Source: Neodiprion pinetum
Taxonomy: Eukaryota > Arthropoda > Insecta > Hymenoptera > Diprionidae
NCBI RefSeq assembly: GCF_021155775.2
Contig: NC_060236.1
Span: forward strand, 28,534,238-28,598,237
Direction: 5' to 3'
Length of the DNA stretch: 64,000 nucleotides
Shown one piece after another: positions 1-12,545 of the stretch. The notes under the pieces are model-generated. The model was not told the DNA's origin and made no database searches. It saw only the letters and a program-made list of their open reading frames with translations. Positions within the stretch are counted from its first letter, which is position 1, and each line of letters begins with the position of its first letter. Position numbers and translations under genes: made by a program.

Positions 1-3000
1 AGAACGACCGAATGAATTTGCAGGGCGAGCGCTATATCATAATCGATACCGGTATTGTTACAATTATTATTATTATAATTATCATTATTTTTATTATTGA
101 TAATGTTAAATTTATCATTAATTACCTACTCACGCAGCGACACTGAGTTCCATATGATTTTTTCCAGGTTACTCTGACGTCATATTTACATGTACATTGA
201 AAGCGTTGTTACGAATTTTATTCCCTCTTCTTCTTGTTCTTCTATCGGATGCTGAAGTAAAAACAAAAGCAAAGAACGAAGACAAAAATGTTTCATTTGA
301 AAAACGGAAAGCCTACTATTATGTAAAGTTTCAGTGGTAAAATACATACACAGTGCGTTTGTATTGTTGAATCTGCCGATATAATTGACGGTGTATGAGT
401 TGGGTTTTAGGAATTTTTTTTTAATCTGACAATGTCGTATTTGAATTTAATTTTTTAACGTTAAATTCTCATCTCCACAACTCTTCGCACCTTCGTACAA
501 TATGCATCTCCAAGTTTAAATTGCGGCAGATTCAAATTACAACGCTTACGTTGTAGTTCTCAATCTTCATATATGCCTCCTCGTATTATAATTCGTACAT
601 TTAAATACATATCATATTTATAATACACCGTACGCAGGCGCGTTTTTCATCATTCTGCAACGTACGTACGAGGCGGTCCACGATGACTTTTTTTTTTTTG
701 TGTTCTCTTAACTCTGTCGTAAGAAAATTCCAACGACGAACGATAATATCAGCAGTAAAAACAAGGGATAAACATTTCGTTGTAAAAAAGAAGTTCGTTT
801 TTCAAAAATTTGGAGAAAACGAGAGTAGAATAAATTCGTTATTGATCGTAAGTAAAATAGCAAACAAAGATTGTAAGGTCTTACCAAAAAAAAAATTTCA
901 AACCTCTAAAATTACAATGAGAAATCATATCCTTAATTGGCATCGCGTTAAAGGTTCGTGGGTAGAAAGGTTTGAATTTAATTCTTTGAAAAATAAAAAA
1001 AAATTGGACAAAAATCTCTCACGATTAAGAAGTCTGTTGATTTTCAAAATCGTATCTTAAAAAACTACCCGATTTTCTCAGATTCGCTTTACTTGAACTC
1101 CCTTTCATCTTTCCAGTTCTTCCTTTGTCACGTGTTTGGTGGATTTCTTACACTTCGAAGTGAAATAAATTTGAATTGATTAATAAGCGAAGGTCAGATG
1201 TGGCGAGCTTTAAGCGTTGCAGATCATGTATTATCAGAATATTGTACGTGCCATTTTGAAACGCCTCGCGCGTTCTGTTTTAGGCATATTATACATACCT
1301 ATGTGTATCTATAATACAGGAACACCATGTACTCTTATTATGTATATTTATATTTATAATTACAAGACATGTATGTATAATAATCGAGTTACTTACAATT
1401 AGTATTAATCAATTTTTGTTATCGTTATATTATGTACCGTTAATTATTCTCATTATTCTTATTATATTATTTTTATAATCTCTCATTTATAGCTACGTTT
1501 TATTCATTTAACTACGACTCTCGCGATTTTTCATTACCATTTTTCACTTCGCCTCGTTCTTGTTTTCTCAAACAATTCGAAATTGACTAGATTTTTCAGG
1601 ATCTGCGTTCCGTCGCATTTTATTCTCTACAATAATTTGTAACCATCAACTTCGACGAAACCAAGTTTTGCCCCTTGTTTTTTCGAAACCTGGTCTCTTC
1701 GTCCTCGCTTTTTAAATAATTTCTGTGAGCATGATCATTTACTTACTTTTAAAAGATTTTAATCGATGATCCTGTTACATTAATACCATTTTTTAAATGA
1801 TCAGGAGACAAAAATGCCTGGATTGGATTGTTTTTTTTTTTTTATTTTTATTTTTTTATTTTATCCGCTTATCTTTTCTCCGCAAAGAGTAATTTTGGAA
1901 GAAAAAACCGAACCTTCTCAGAATAAATACGATCAATTTTGACTGCGTCAGACAAGCTGCAGATGCTTTCTACACGTTTGACTTGGTCTCGGTATTTAAT
2001 TTCTTGGCGTTTCAAAAAATATACGCTTTGAAAATAAGTGTTTTACGAATGAAATTTATTCGCTCTGCCACAATTACTCGATTTACGGTAGTAATTAACA
2101 GAATAAATGCAAGGTAATGTGATAATTTGGTAATCTCGTTTTTTAATTTATACACGCATGACATTGTAATATTTATACGTATACGTGTACATTTATATGT
2201 CTGTGTTTATTAGCTGATTACGCATATTTATTTTGGCACTTTTTATAATAAAACTTATTTACAGGTAACAAGAAATAACATCGCCTATCAACAGAAATAT
2301 TGTAATTATTATTATTATTATTATTATTATTATTGTTGTTGTTGTTGTTATTGTTATTATTATCATTAGATATGCAATGATTTTGCAAGATTGCCCTATA
2401 AAATAATAATCGATTTATGTATATTATACCTCATAATCGCTGTTCATTTTTCGTCTATCAATTTTGTCATTATATAATCAATATACAATAAAAGTGAAAC
2501 GAAGTTTTTACATTAAATTATTTACATTCTTTGTCAGATTTATTTACTTACCTATTTATTCATTAAGTTACTTATACATCTTATTACTGTTTTCTTTCCT
2601 CTCTTTCTCGATTCGCACAAGGTTAGGCATTAATATATATTTATATACTATCGTTATGTATACCTATATATACGTTCGTGTTTTTCGTAGAACAGTACCT
2701 AATTGAAGGCGGTATTTATTTCGCTTATACACACCTAAACGAATGCGTGTGACAAATTGCTTTCAATGAAAATTATTACTCTCGATAATTAGTTGCTGTA
2801 CCATATTAACTCGGGGGTTGTGAAAAATAAAAACATAACGGTCTGTTATTATCTATCGCCAGTGTTTTACGAAACACACTGAGCTGGAAATTAATGATAC
2901 TGGATTGTTTTGTTTTCATTTGCTTGCGTGGTTTTATTTTTGTTATTATTTTTCAAACGGTTATCCGTACAATATGTTTGAGCACCGAAGTCTTCCGTGT

Positions 3001-3180
3001 ACATATCTTACATGCAATTTTTCTTATTAGGCAAAACATACTCTCACATTATTGTAATACGTTATAAAATATGTAGTAATACTTTCAACTTGTTTTCGTT
3101 TTGGCTTCGTTCACGCGGTTATATTATAGTTAATTTTCCTTACGTCTGTTTTTCCCATTCCTTCAATTTCCGTACATACA
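1..3180. other. AT-rich intergenic sequence, no gene recognised
   Basis: This stretch is AT-rich with many homopolymer runs. Open frames here, such as the 125-codon one at 683-1060, are lysine/phenylalanine-rich and read like chance translations of A/T runs. I see no conserved domain, tRNA-like box pair or strong splice-site pair. A TTA/TTG microsatellite sits at about 2305-2372. It could be distal flank or intron of a gene lying outside the window. Confidence 0.5.
2305..2372. repeat. (TTA)n/(TTG)n microsatellite
   Basis: About ten ATT units are followed by about five GTT units and then degraded ATT units. This is a compound trinucleotide microsatellite with no coding context. Confidence 0.9.
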
Positions 3181-4110
3181 CGCGATCGTTATTGACGCGC
3201 GTGGACAGATTTTTGCGCCCTTTATACACAGTCCATTGCACTTCACTTCAGAGTCTGTCGGGAACGATAATCAAACATGGCGCCGCGCAATAAGAACACA
3301 GAGAGTAAGGAGCGTGGAAACTTGTCGGCCAACCGACGACCGGGAACATGAACATATTTTGACTTTGTCAGTAACGCGCAAGCGGTTGAAGTCTGAATTT
3401 TCGCCAATTTGAAAGGCAGTCGATAGCACGATTGGACCAAAGTCGCGAGGTGGAGCGCGAACCGAGCAGCCGAGGCCGCCATGTTATCAGCTTGCATGCG
3501 CGCGATATTTGTTTTCCGTCAATTATCGGTGTTTGCACATCGAACTTCATGCACGGGAAAATAATTCCCCGATATTAAACGAACCTCGAGCAGCAGCGCA
3601 AACACCTGGAGAAACGGCAACACGATACCTGTCCAGCTATATCGCAGCTCTTGCAGTGTGGAAACGAGATTCCGACACTTGAAATGCGAATTTCTGGTGC
3701 AGTGCAGTGACGCGAAACGCCGGGGCGATTCATTAAGGACGTTATATCAATCGAGCGATTAATGCCCGGGGACATCTCGTGGATTGTCGGTAATTTTAAC
3801 ACTACCTGCGACACGGACAGTCGCTGCTCGCACACACAGGCGAACACAGATCCGCCATAACGCATAATGTCAAACCGGTTGTCAACGCTCGGAAACCGTC
3901 TCTGTAGTACGGTATTATATGCACTGTGTATTACGGCGCATAAACTGTCCGGAAACTTGGTATCGTCGTTCACGTTAGGCGGTGACAAAACTACGCCAGC
4001 CGTCAACGGTTACAAACGGCTGCCTCGCGTTCAACCAACCAGGAAAACCTCCCTTGCTGATGCAAGCTTTACCCCCCTCCCTGCACACTACCCCGCACAT
4101 CTATAGGCAT
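3181..4110. promoter_or_regulatory. CpG-rich promoter-like patch with YY1/PHO-type motifs
   Basis: The base composition changes sharply from AT-rich flank to a GC- and CpG-rich block. It contains AAACATGGCGCC near 3273 and, on the minus strand near 3475, AACATGGCGGCC; both match the YY1/PHO core (AANATGGCG). A CCAAT-type box (GATTGG) lies near 3431. A possible short first exon on the plus strand starts at the ATG at 3277 and runs nine codons to a GTAAGG donor at 3305, but no matching second exon was identified. The several open frames of 60-143 codons on both strands look like by-products of high GC. A housekeeping-type promoter is the simplest reading; which gene it serves is unknown. Confidence 0.35.
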
Positions 4111-7100
4111 GTTTGTAGCCGTCGGGAAACTTAGGGTGAATTCCATCCGGCTCTTATCCATAATCCATGATCCTTGTTTCTATGTTCAAGGACAAGTTCC
4201 TATACAAGCTGTGAATGTTGAAAAAATTTGATTGTTACAATTTCTACAAGTTTTTATGAAGGAGATAACAGAAAGAGAGGGACAGTGACGATAATTTATT
4301 CACCGTTACTATATACTATCATCGCAGCGTTGGTCTGTTAACCACGATAATTTTTCATTTCGTATATGGCGCGAGTACCAAATACACGTTATTTTATCTT
4401 ATTCAGTTTGGTATGGTAATTAATATGCCGAGCGATGGAAACGGCATAAATGATTAGCGAATTCTCGTCACTGCTAATTCCCGGGAGACGGGTAAACGGT
4501 CGTTAGAACGAGAAGAGAAACCGAAAAATAAAACAAACGAGAGAAAGAGAGAGAAATGGCGAAGAGACGTGGAGGGGCGCGGCTAATTTCCCCCCGTTTT
4601 AACCCATCCCTCGGCCGTGTAAGGTTCTTTAGATTAGGGAAGAGCGATTATTAACGCGGGTGGGTGAATGTGTGCACCCTTGCCTGCAGGTGCCCCCTTC
4701 GTTACGATGTAATGTCGGTATAATACAGGCGCTACGTGGGCCCGGGTCCTTCGCATATTAATACACGCACACACAGGGTGTATAACCCGACAAAATTATC
4801 CGTTTTCCGCCGCTGTTCCCTCCGCTATATTCTCCGCATGCAAAATAAGAAGGAAAACGAGAAATTCAACGCATTTACAGCGCCCAAACAAAAGCTGGAT
4901 CGAACGGTGCGCCAACTAGCGGTGGCGTCCTGTATTATAGAGAGGAAGCTGCGGTCAGCTGACCACGCATCCATTGGCGCGCAATTCGAAACGGCTTTTG
5001 CTTGATTTTTGATCAGATGCCCATAGATTAGTTGAATATTGAAGAAACGAAGAAAGGTGTCAAGGTCAATGTTATCAAAAGTAAGACTCTGGTTGATTGA
5101 GTTCAGTCACAACCTTTGAACCTCTGAATTTAATTTAGCTTTTACTTTTGGATTCCTTTTGTGTACGAGTGTCTATAATAGAGACCATCAGAGCTGGAAT
5201 TAACGGGTAATTACGGCCCACCGCCATGCGCGCAGGTCACATAGACGACACTCCTGTCTGTGCACGACGGTATAATATAATACACGCACGTGAGGCAGGG
5301 GCGTTAAATGATCTAATGACGTCACCAGCCAGTATCTCTCTCACGCTTCGGTTAACGGGAACTGTGGCGGATTCCTCACGCGTGGCTTAACATACCTGTA
5401 TACCTTGCGCCACACCTCCACCCCCAGCTTTACCTCCACCTCCGGCCCCCGGCGGCGCGACGCAATCCTCAAAAGTTCGCGGACGATCATTCCGCGGTTT
5501 ATAGCCGTTGATAAAATTGGCGTAGTACATTCTCTCACGTCACAACGGATTTTTTTGGGGATGTTTCTCCGCGGCTGCCCGAGGAGTGTAATTATCTTTG
5601 CTACTGTCTTCTCTTCCAACTCATTCCCGCACCTCTGACTAGTCTCGCAATCGTCCCTGCTTACGCATAGCTGGAACAGTGCGTATAACACGAACCCCCT
5701 GAAGAAGTTCGAAATGACTAGCAGAAAATTAACTTTCAACACTGCGGAGGGGTTAAACGGATTCCGGGGTGCTACAAAGGGTTACACAATAACGATTAGC
5801 GACAAGCTATTAGCTACGAGCGATTAGCCCAGTTGTGCAGGCTTCGCTCGGTTTCCGCTTTTCCCGAAAGCGGTTTCCCATACCGGAGGCATGCTTCTTG
5901 CCCCATGCCTCAAACACATATCCCCTTTCTTAACGCCCCGGTCATAACCCTTTGCGATTCCTGAATTAACTCGCACTAGTTTCAATAAACTACGGCCTCC
6001 AATTTGCCCCAATTTTTCATCCCTTATTCCTGCAGGCAGGTTGAGGTTCCCGAGGAACTTCAACCCCGACATCTTATCGGAGGTCACTCAGCGTTCGTCG
6101 TGTCTTTACATTAGCTAAACAATTTACAGTAGGTATATAATGGTATTCATTGTCCATCAACGTCAAAAGTTACTAGCCAGCCATTCCACAGGGTAGTTTT
6201 TTTATTTACACGCACGGAGACGGTTCAAGTCTTGGCTCGATCAGGTGGCAGCTGCAGTTCCATTTATCCTCCGTTTCGTCCTAATTCCCGTTCTGCGGTA
6301 TGTACGGCGGCATGTAGGGACCCGTCAATATGTACTGAACAGCGACTATCATCAGCTGCGGAGCACTCCATCTCACGATGTAGGCACTACCTGAAACCAG
6401 GAAGAAAAAAAGCACGACTTTAGAGAGAACAGCTGATCCCGCGGATCGTGTTCGGAGCAACGTTGGTACATCGTTCCTTAATTTGTTAGTTCTTCTACCG
6501 TACGGTCTTTCATCCTAATTTGTCTGATGTGCTTCTGAAGCATAAGTAAATCGTTGTGTCAACAGGGTTCTTTCGGTCCGATGGATCCTGACCATTCCGA
6601 GCTAGCGTTTTCCATTTTGGAAGTGGTCAGCACGATTCAGGCAAAATATCAGCTTATCCTGCAGTGTTCACGATTGGGACGATTGATTGAAAGGAGTCGC
6701 GAACGGTTCGATGCAGGTCTCGGGGAAATTTGATAGAATATTGAATGTCCGGTGGATGTTTTTCGACGGTGGTATTAATGAGATTTGGTAAGTTATTTGA
6801 CGGGGGTCATAAGCCGATTGCGTGCCATACCGGCGTCATTAAATTTGCATAGCGTAGTGTGTTCATGGATATCCGTGTAGCCTGAACTCAGCTCTGTTTC
6901 TGGAAATCGAATATTGGAATCGTTTATTTCTCTCCGTTCTAACAATTCAGCGTTCTTTCTCAGCGGCGCAAAATTACGAGTGATTCGTTTGTCAGTAATT
7001 GGATCAACTATACTCTGTGCGTGTATACGACCATCCGGTATAAAATCCCGACTACTCCTGGAACGTGAAGAGAAAATGTCAATCCCGCACGTGTGTCTGC

Positions 7101-10100
7101 GTTATTTTTCCTTCTCTTCGTATCCTGCAGCAGGCGCGATATAAGAGAAGCCGTATTTTTTCCCTCAGTCAAATATCCCTGCAGTCTTAGAATCGCGATA
7201 AATTTTTTTTCTTCATCGATTCCCTCACGATCGGCGTGGCGGGCGGAATTATTATGGAGGGTTTGCTGTTCGGGCATCCCTTACGCACCCACATAATACG
7301 CAATGCGATACGTTTGTATATAATTTTTCGAAACTACAACGTATTTTACCCGACGACTACGCTGTATATCAACTGTAAAATATTCCCTTTCTATTGGCCA
7401 ATATAATCCACGAGTTTTTCTCCCTTCTGCTGCTGTTGCCCAACGTGACTCTGGCGCTTGACTGACATATTGGCTCTGATAGAGCGTAATCTATTATGCC
7501 GATACCGGATGCTGCGTTTTTCAGCTCGGCCGACGGACGTCTCCATATTGAAAGTTTTAATATCACATGTATAACGCACCAACGGAAATTTGACACCTCT
7601 GAAAACGGTTCATCTCTTGTTCTCAAAATTTTCTCCAAAAAACGCGTATCTTTTTACCAATCCACGAACTCAAGAAAAAAAGTCATTTGAATCTAAGAAT
7701 AATCATAAGCAGCTACTGTTTACCAAATTTGGACGAACAACGGAATAAAAAAATCAGTTAGTAAATGGTTTTTTGGATAAAAATTCATTCATCCAAAATT
7801 TTTTCCCTCGATCACAGGGATTTTCTATCAATTATATTCAACCTGAAGATGTACGGTCAGACTTTCGAAATCTTTGTTTAGTCTTGTTTTCGTTTCGATA
7901 CATTTTTTAGCCGACTATATATCCTTGTAAGTTCTGCGGGCTCAGAAGCACACTAACATATTAGATGGAAGCTTTTTTGATCGTTCCACATATCGTGACG
8001 CGGAAGAATGTTGGACCACTCGAAAGATTTGATTGTATATGATAAAAATAAAAATAAGAGGGTTAAGAAGAAAAGAAAAAATGATGAAAAAAAAAAAAAC
8101 ACGAACGAGTGGAAAAAAGCGCGTGGCAAGGGAAATGGATAAGGGCAGGTAGGGCTAGTGGCCAGATCAGCTATTTCCGGCACGTATCGCGTTCGCTTTA
8201 TGTTATGGGGTAGACCGGGGCTGTTCCTATGGTTAACTGACTTTGCTGTTATTGAAAATGGATTTTCCCCTCACGCTTGCTTGCTATTTCTCGCGTCTGG
8301 CCTAACGACGCGTTCCTACGTCGTGAAAGCTCGTTCATTCCTCCGTTGAAACTTCCATGAACGACGTGGGGCTTGAGGGACCGAGAGGCTTGTGTAAACG
8401 CGTAATTGCGACAGAGTCGTCAAGCCGATCGCTGCCTTCAAAATGCCGATTTTCGTCGCTCCCCTTTACGCGGGGCGAATTTCAAAGAGCGTAAAGCGCG
8501 AAGCGGAACGCCGGATATAATCAGCCGTCAAAGGAAGCCAATCTCTTACTCTTCGCGTTGGAATCTCGATAACTTTCCGCAGCCGGGGTTGCGGGTGATG
8601 AAATTCGGGCGAAACGGGAACTGGAGTCCGGGTTTTTTACATCGCGTTTTTCTTCGCCCTACCGAGGTCTCTATAACCTATACTGGCAGGTGTTTTGCGG
8701 ACGTTGGATTTATCAGCGCGAGAAGCATTTGTATTCGCGATATAAAAATTTATTTATATACCGATAAATTCACCCTACCGTTGGTCGCGTGGCCTAGACT
8801 CAGACCTCGGCACCTCAGGACTCTTTTTTCCTTTCATTTTCTCACCGAGGAAGGGTCCGCGACTTCGCGGAGAGAGACCAGCTGAGGTTTTTTCTTGAAA
8901 CGATCTATAAATTGAAAGTAACAGCTCTATGCGCCCTCCGAGCTCGATCGAGACCGGATGAAAAACTTGTCTCCTTCCTATAAGGGTCACTCGGTAAAAT
9001 ATATATTTCTCCTTCGATACACTTCCTCGATGCAGGTTTATTATCCCGGAAAAATGGGGATTGAAACAAAAATTGGATCCTGAATATCGGAACAACTGTA
9101 TTCTTTATTTTTTAAAAGAGTTCGGAGTGAGAATGAACGGGCTGTTTGAAACAAAATTAAGGAAATACTGTTTCAGATATTTCCAGAACAAATTCGAACG
9201 ACGATTTTAGGAAAGGTTTAATTATTAAAAGGTATCCAATTATTGAATTCTGGTGTCTTTGATTCTATTCAAACGGTTTTGAGCTTATTTTATTGATCAT
9301 AGACATGTCCAGAAATTGTTTACGGTACAACAGACGTTCGTTAACAATTCTATTTTCGTGTGATAACTATTATTTGACAATTTGAGGTGTTCCAGTCAAC
9401 GTGCAAAAACGGGTCCAAAAACGTCAGTATTGCATAAAAACCGTAAGAGTTCCTAATTGTAAAATCGTTTCTCAAGTTATTGACACATTACATTGCGTTA
9501 TTCGAATTTGTTCAGATTTATTTCTTATAAAAAATAGGGATGTCGTTCCGATCGTATCGGTAACTATCATTATTGCAAATAACATTGCTGGAAAATTTTT
9601 AAGTGATTTCTTGTTCTCCTCGTTCATTCACAAATGTCCGACGCAACAAATCGAGACACTTTTCCATCCTGTACTATTTTCGTTTGGAAAAATTGCCCCA
9701 GCTCTAGTCAACCTGAAGAAAATTAAGTGCGGTAATAAATCTCAATGCAATGCGTGCTACGTCGACCAAAAATCAGAGCTTTCATCCTCCACCCTCCACT
9801 AGTTCCCAACGTATTTCTATTACCGTGTCCCTCTCTTAATACATTCCGGAAGTTAGGTAGAAATCAGTCGACGGGGTTCCCCGATACTCCGTCGTTATAT
9901 CTATATGAAACGACGTCGCGTGATGAGTGCTCGCTTTCCTAATGTCCTCATTAGGCTCTCGGGTGATTCGATTCCCCGACATAACGTTGGTTCATCGGTA
10001 AACAGAACAATATCGATGAAGCGCGGGGAAACGAGACGATAATAATGAGAATAAGAAAAAAAAAAAAAAAAAAAAGACCAAAAGAAAAAGGAAACGGAAT

Positions 10101-11828
10101 AAATAATAGTGAAAAAAAAACAAAGACGTCGAAGACCACGAAAAGCTACAAATTTAGATAACGTCGAAAACCGCGGCTCATTTTCCCTTCGACCCTTCGC
10201 AACTTTTCACGCCGACGAATAACCGCCGTGTCGGCGTTCGCGGTTGCGTTACTTCTGGTCTGAACCAGTGGGGTCAAAGCAGTGATTAATCGAGGAACGG
10301 CGGCGGGTACGAGGGCGTTAAAATCTCCCGCCCCCGTGTTTTTACTTCTTTCTTTTTTTCCGTTTCCCCCTCCTTCCCTCTCTCTATTCCGCTTCCCTCG
10401 GTAACCGAGGCGGGGAAAAACGGCTCTCGGAATTATTCCAATGACCGCAAATGTGTCGCACATGTGAATATGATATTTTTTCCTCGGCCAAAGGGGGAAA
10501 CGAAGATGCGAAACGGTGCATGGACACGAGGACGTGGTGTTAAGTTTGGCGGTAGAATATTTTGCCGGAAGTAGCTCAAGTCAAGTGTCGCTGACTTAGG
10601 AGAGGCGCGGCTTATGTCAGGAACGGATTATATATACAAGTTCGCTAATTTTCTCGTTGGGAAAAAAGTGGAAGAGTAAAGGGATAAAGTGGAGAAAATA
10701 AATGAACAGACACGGAGGAAAAGGATACAGCCAGTTTAAACGCCTCGATTATTTGACGAGTGCATCGCTGCGACGAGATTTTAATCTCTCGTGTAGTGCG
10801 GCAGCTTAATTTCAGCTCCAGCATTTTTTTCCTCGACTACTTTTCTTGATACATGCCGCGACTAAACTTGATCTAATTTCAGCACCGCCACCACTTGACC
10901 AATGTCGCATGAGTACTTGGGAATAGTTTTTACCGAGGGTTTTATTCCGGGTAAAGAATTCGAGGCTTAATTTTGGTCAACGTATTTTGGGGTAAAAATG
11001 CTCGAACACTCGATCCTTAATTGCATTCACTTCGTATAGTCTGTATGGTGTTTCTTAATTTTGAAATGGGGGAGTGTTGAATAGATTTAACTTCACTGCT
11101 TATATTACATTGGCAAAGTGTGCGGAGTGAATGAGGGTCTTATTAAGATAATTCAATGACTAGCAGATAATGAACTGTCGAATCGTATAAACTCGATAAA
11201 GCGTGCTATTTCCTCTAACGATGTTATCGCATTCGGGATTTTTATTTTGTCCACAAGAAATTTCATTGACAATATTATTTCTGCCATTACTAGCAATCCT
11301 TTCATGTTTACACGGAAGCAAATTGGCTCTTTCGATTTCAGTAACCGACATGATAGCAAATAAATTACAACGTTATATTATATATACTTACAACGTGATA
11401 TTACATCCTAATATACATGTACGTAAATCACTTTGACGTAAAAGCCAGCTTTCCAATATACAGGATCAATAAATAAGACCCATTACCGAATTCCAGTACT
11501 TTGCGAATATTGATCGGCCAAATAAAATTCATAAGCTCTAAATTACTTGAAATCAGAAACGGCAGCAGGACAACGGATCGAAAAAAAAAAAATTTTCCCC
11601 CAATTTCTGGCGATAATTAACTTTCTGTCCCACCGTCGTTACGTTGCTGAATTTCTTGGACTCTCGATTTTTATACTCGTGACAATACAAAGATATTTCA
11701 AGTAAACCTTCGCAGCTGAAATTTCCGGGTTGTGTAAAAACGTTTCGAGATTGCTAATCGACAACGGGTCTGGGCACAGCGTTTAGATGTCACGCACTTT
11801 GACATGGGGGTAAATTTTTCGTTTCACT
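4111..11828. other. Intergenic sequence, no recognised gene
   Basis: This is mixed sequence with moderately GC-rich patches (about 4.5-6.1 kb, 8.2-8.9 kb, 10.2-10.6 kb) and AT-rich spacers. The longest minus-strand frames are 5341-5742 (133 codons, hydrophobic start) and 5824-6087 (87 codons). The longest plus-strand frame is 8406-8885 (159 codons). None shows a domain I recognise or a convincing splice context, and lengths like these occur by chance in GC-rich DNA. Unplaced exons or a long non-coding RNA cannot be excluded. Confidence 0.4.
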
Positions 11829-11830
11829 TC

Positions 11831-11844
11831 AGGTGCGCACCTGG
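11831..11844. repeat. Perfect 14-bp palindrome of two E-boxes
   Basis: CAGGTGCGCACCTG is its own reverse complement and carries two CAGGTG-type E-boxes, the class bound by Snail/Scratch/daughterless-type factors. It also supplies a CAG/GTGCGC donor-like site on the minus strand. On the plus strand it directly follows a pyrimidine-rich TTTCACTTCAG acceptor-like site. Confidence 0.6.
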
Positions 11845-11845
11845 A

Positions 11846-11950
11846 GCTTGAAGTCGATGGATCGTTGTAACTTTTGCGCCAGATCCGGGTCTAATATCGA
11901 CAGAGTGCTCGGCTGGGTGGTGCGTATCAAGGTTCCCAAATCAGAATAAT
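11846..11950 (-). other. Coding-like segment, possible exon of unknown gene
   Basis: The minus-strand frame encodes a peptide containing LDPDLAQKLQRSIDFKLQ with a high-GC third-position pattern. It ends at a CAG/GTGCGC donor-like site, or four codons later at a stop (VRT*). The plus strand of the same segment is also open after a good acceptor, so the direction is ambiguous. I recognise no family. It cannot follow DIP exon F directly, because the nearest acceptor (before 11957) gives the wrong phase. Confidence 0.15.
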
Positions 11951-11998
11951 TTATGTTTCTGTTCGCTAATGCACGCTTACTACCTTTCTCTCTCCCCT

Positions 11999-12003
<5 letters not shown>

Positions 12004-12035
<32 letters not shown>
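12004..12035. repeat. (CT)n microsatellite
   Basis: This is an uninterrupted CT dinucleotide run of about 32 bp. It produces the spurious Arg-Glu repeat in the minus-strand translation. Confidence 0.9.
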
Positions 12036-12037
<2 letters not shown>

Positions 12038-12185
12038 CTGTCTTTCTTCTTCTCTCCCTTGACTGACTAGATGAAGGTGCGATACTCTGTGTGTATTGCG
12101 GAGTGAACAGTGAAGCCTGCAAAAGGGCGTTGCGAGCCGGAGTTGTTTCTGTAATTAATGGCCAAGTGCCGCACCGGGTTGTCTG

Positions 12186-12386
12186 TCATGTCTCACCCGC
12201 AACGTGGCGCAGCTCCACGTCCCGGGGTATGCTGATGGCTGAATAAGAGCCCGATTTCACCCCAGCGCCACCTGACTTCTCCCTTGACGGAAACACGCCG
12301 GCTGGCTTTTGCATCAGCGACATCTCGCGGCAGTTCTTATGCACGTGGGATTCATGCGTTGCAGAGTTGACCTTCATGGATCGCAA
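12186..12386 (-). other. Coding-like minus-strand segment with a donor site
   Basis: This frame of about 66 codons has balanced amino-acid use and stops just after a GCGG/GTGAGA donor-like site. A strong acceptor (CCCTTTTGCAG) follows at about 12122 and opens another frame (ASLFTPQYTQSIAPSSSQ). The two cannot be joined in that frame: a phase-1 join meets a stop. No domain is recognised. It is either a chance ORF or part of an unidentified minus-strand transcript. Confidence 0.15.
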
Positions 12387-12545
12387 CTCGATATATCTCC
12401 GCTCGATATATTGCCTTTCGATATTTCTCCGCTAGATATATGGCCTGTGAATTTTCCCGCTATATATATGGCTTCTGGATTTTTCCACCGGGTGCATGGC
12501 CTTTGGATATTGCCGCTCGATATATCTCCGCTTGTTTTATGTCCA
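12384..12545. repeat. Decayed 15-bp minisatellite
   Basis: About ten units of a 15-bp motif near CGATATATCTCCGCT follow one another, drifting in sequence toward the 12545 end. Because 15 is a multiple of three, every frame is periodic. The plus frame reads LDISPLDILPFDISPLDIWP and the minus frame has a Gly-x-Ile-Ser-Ser period. Confidence 0.7.
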
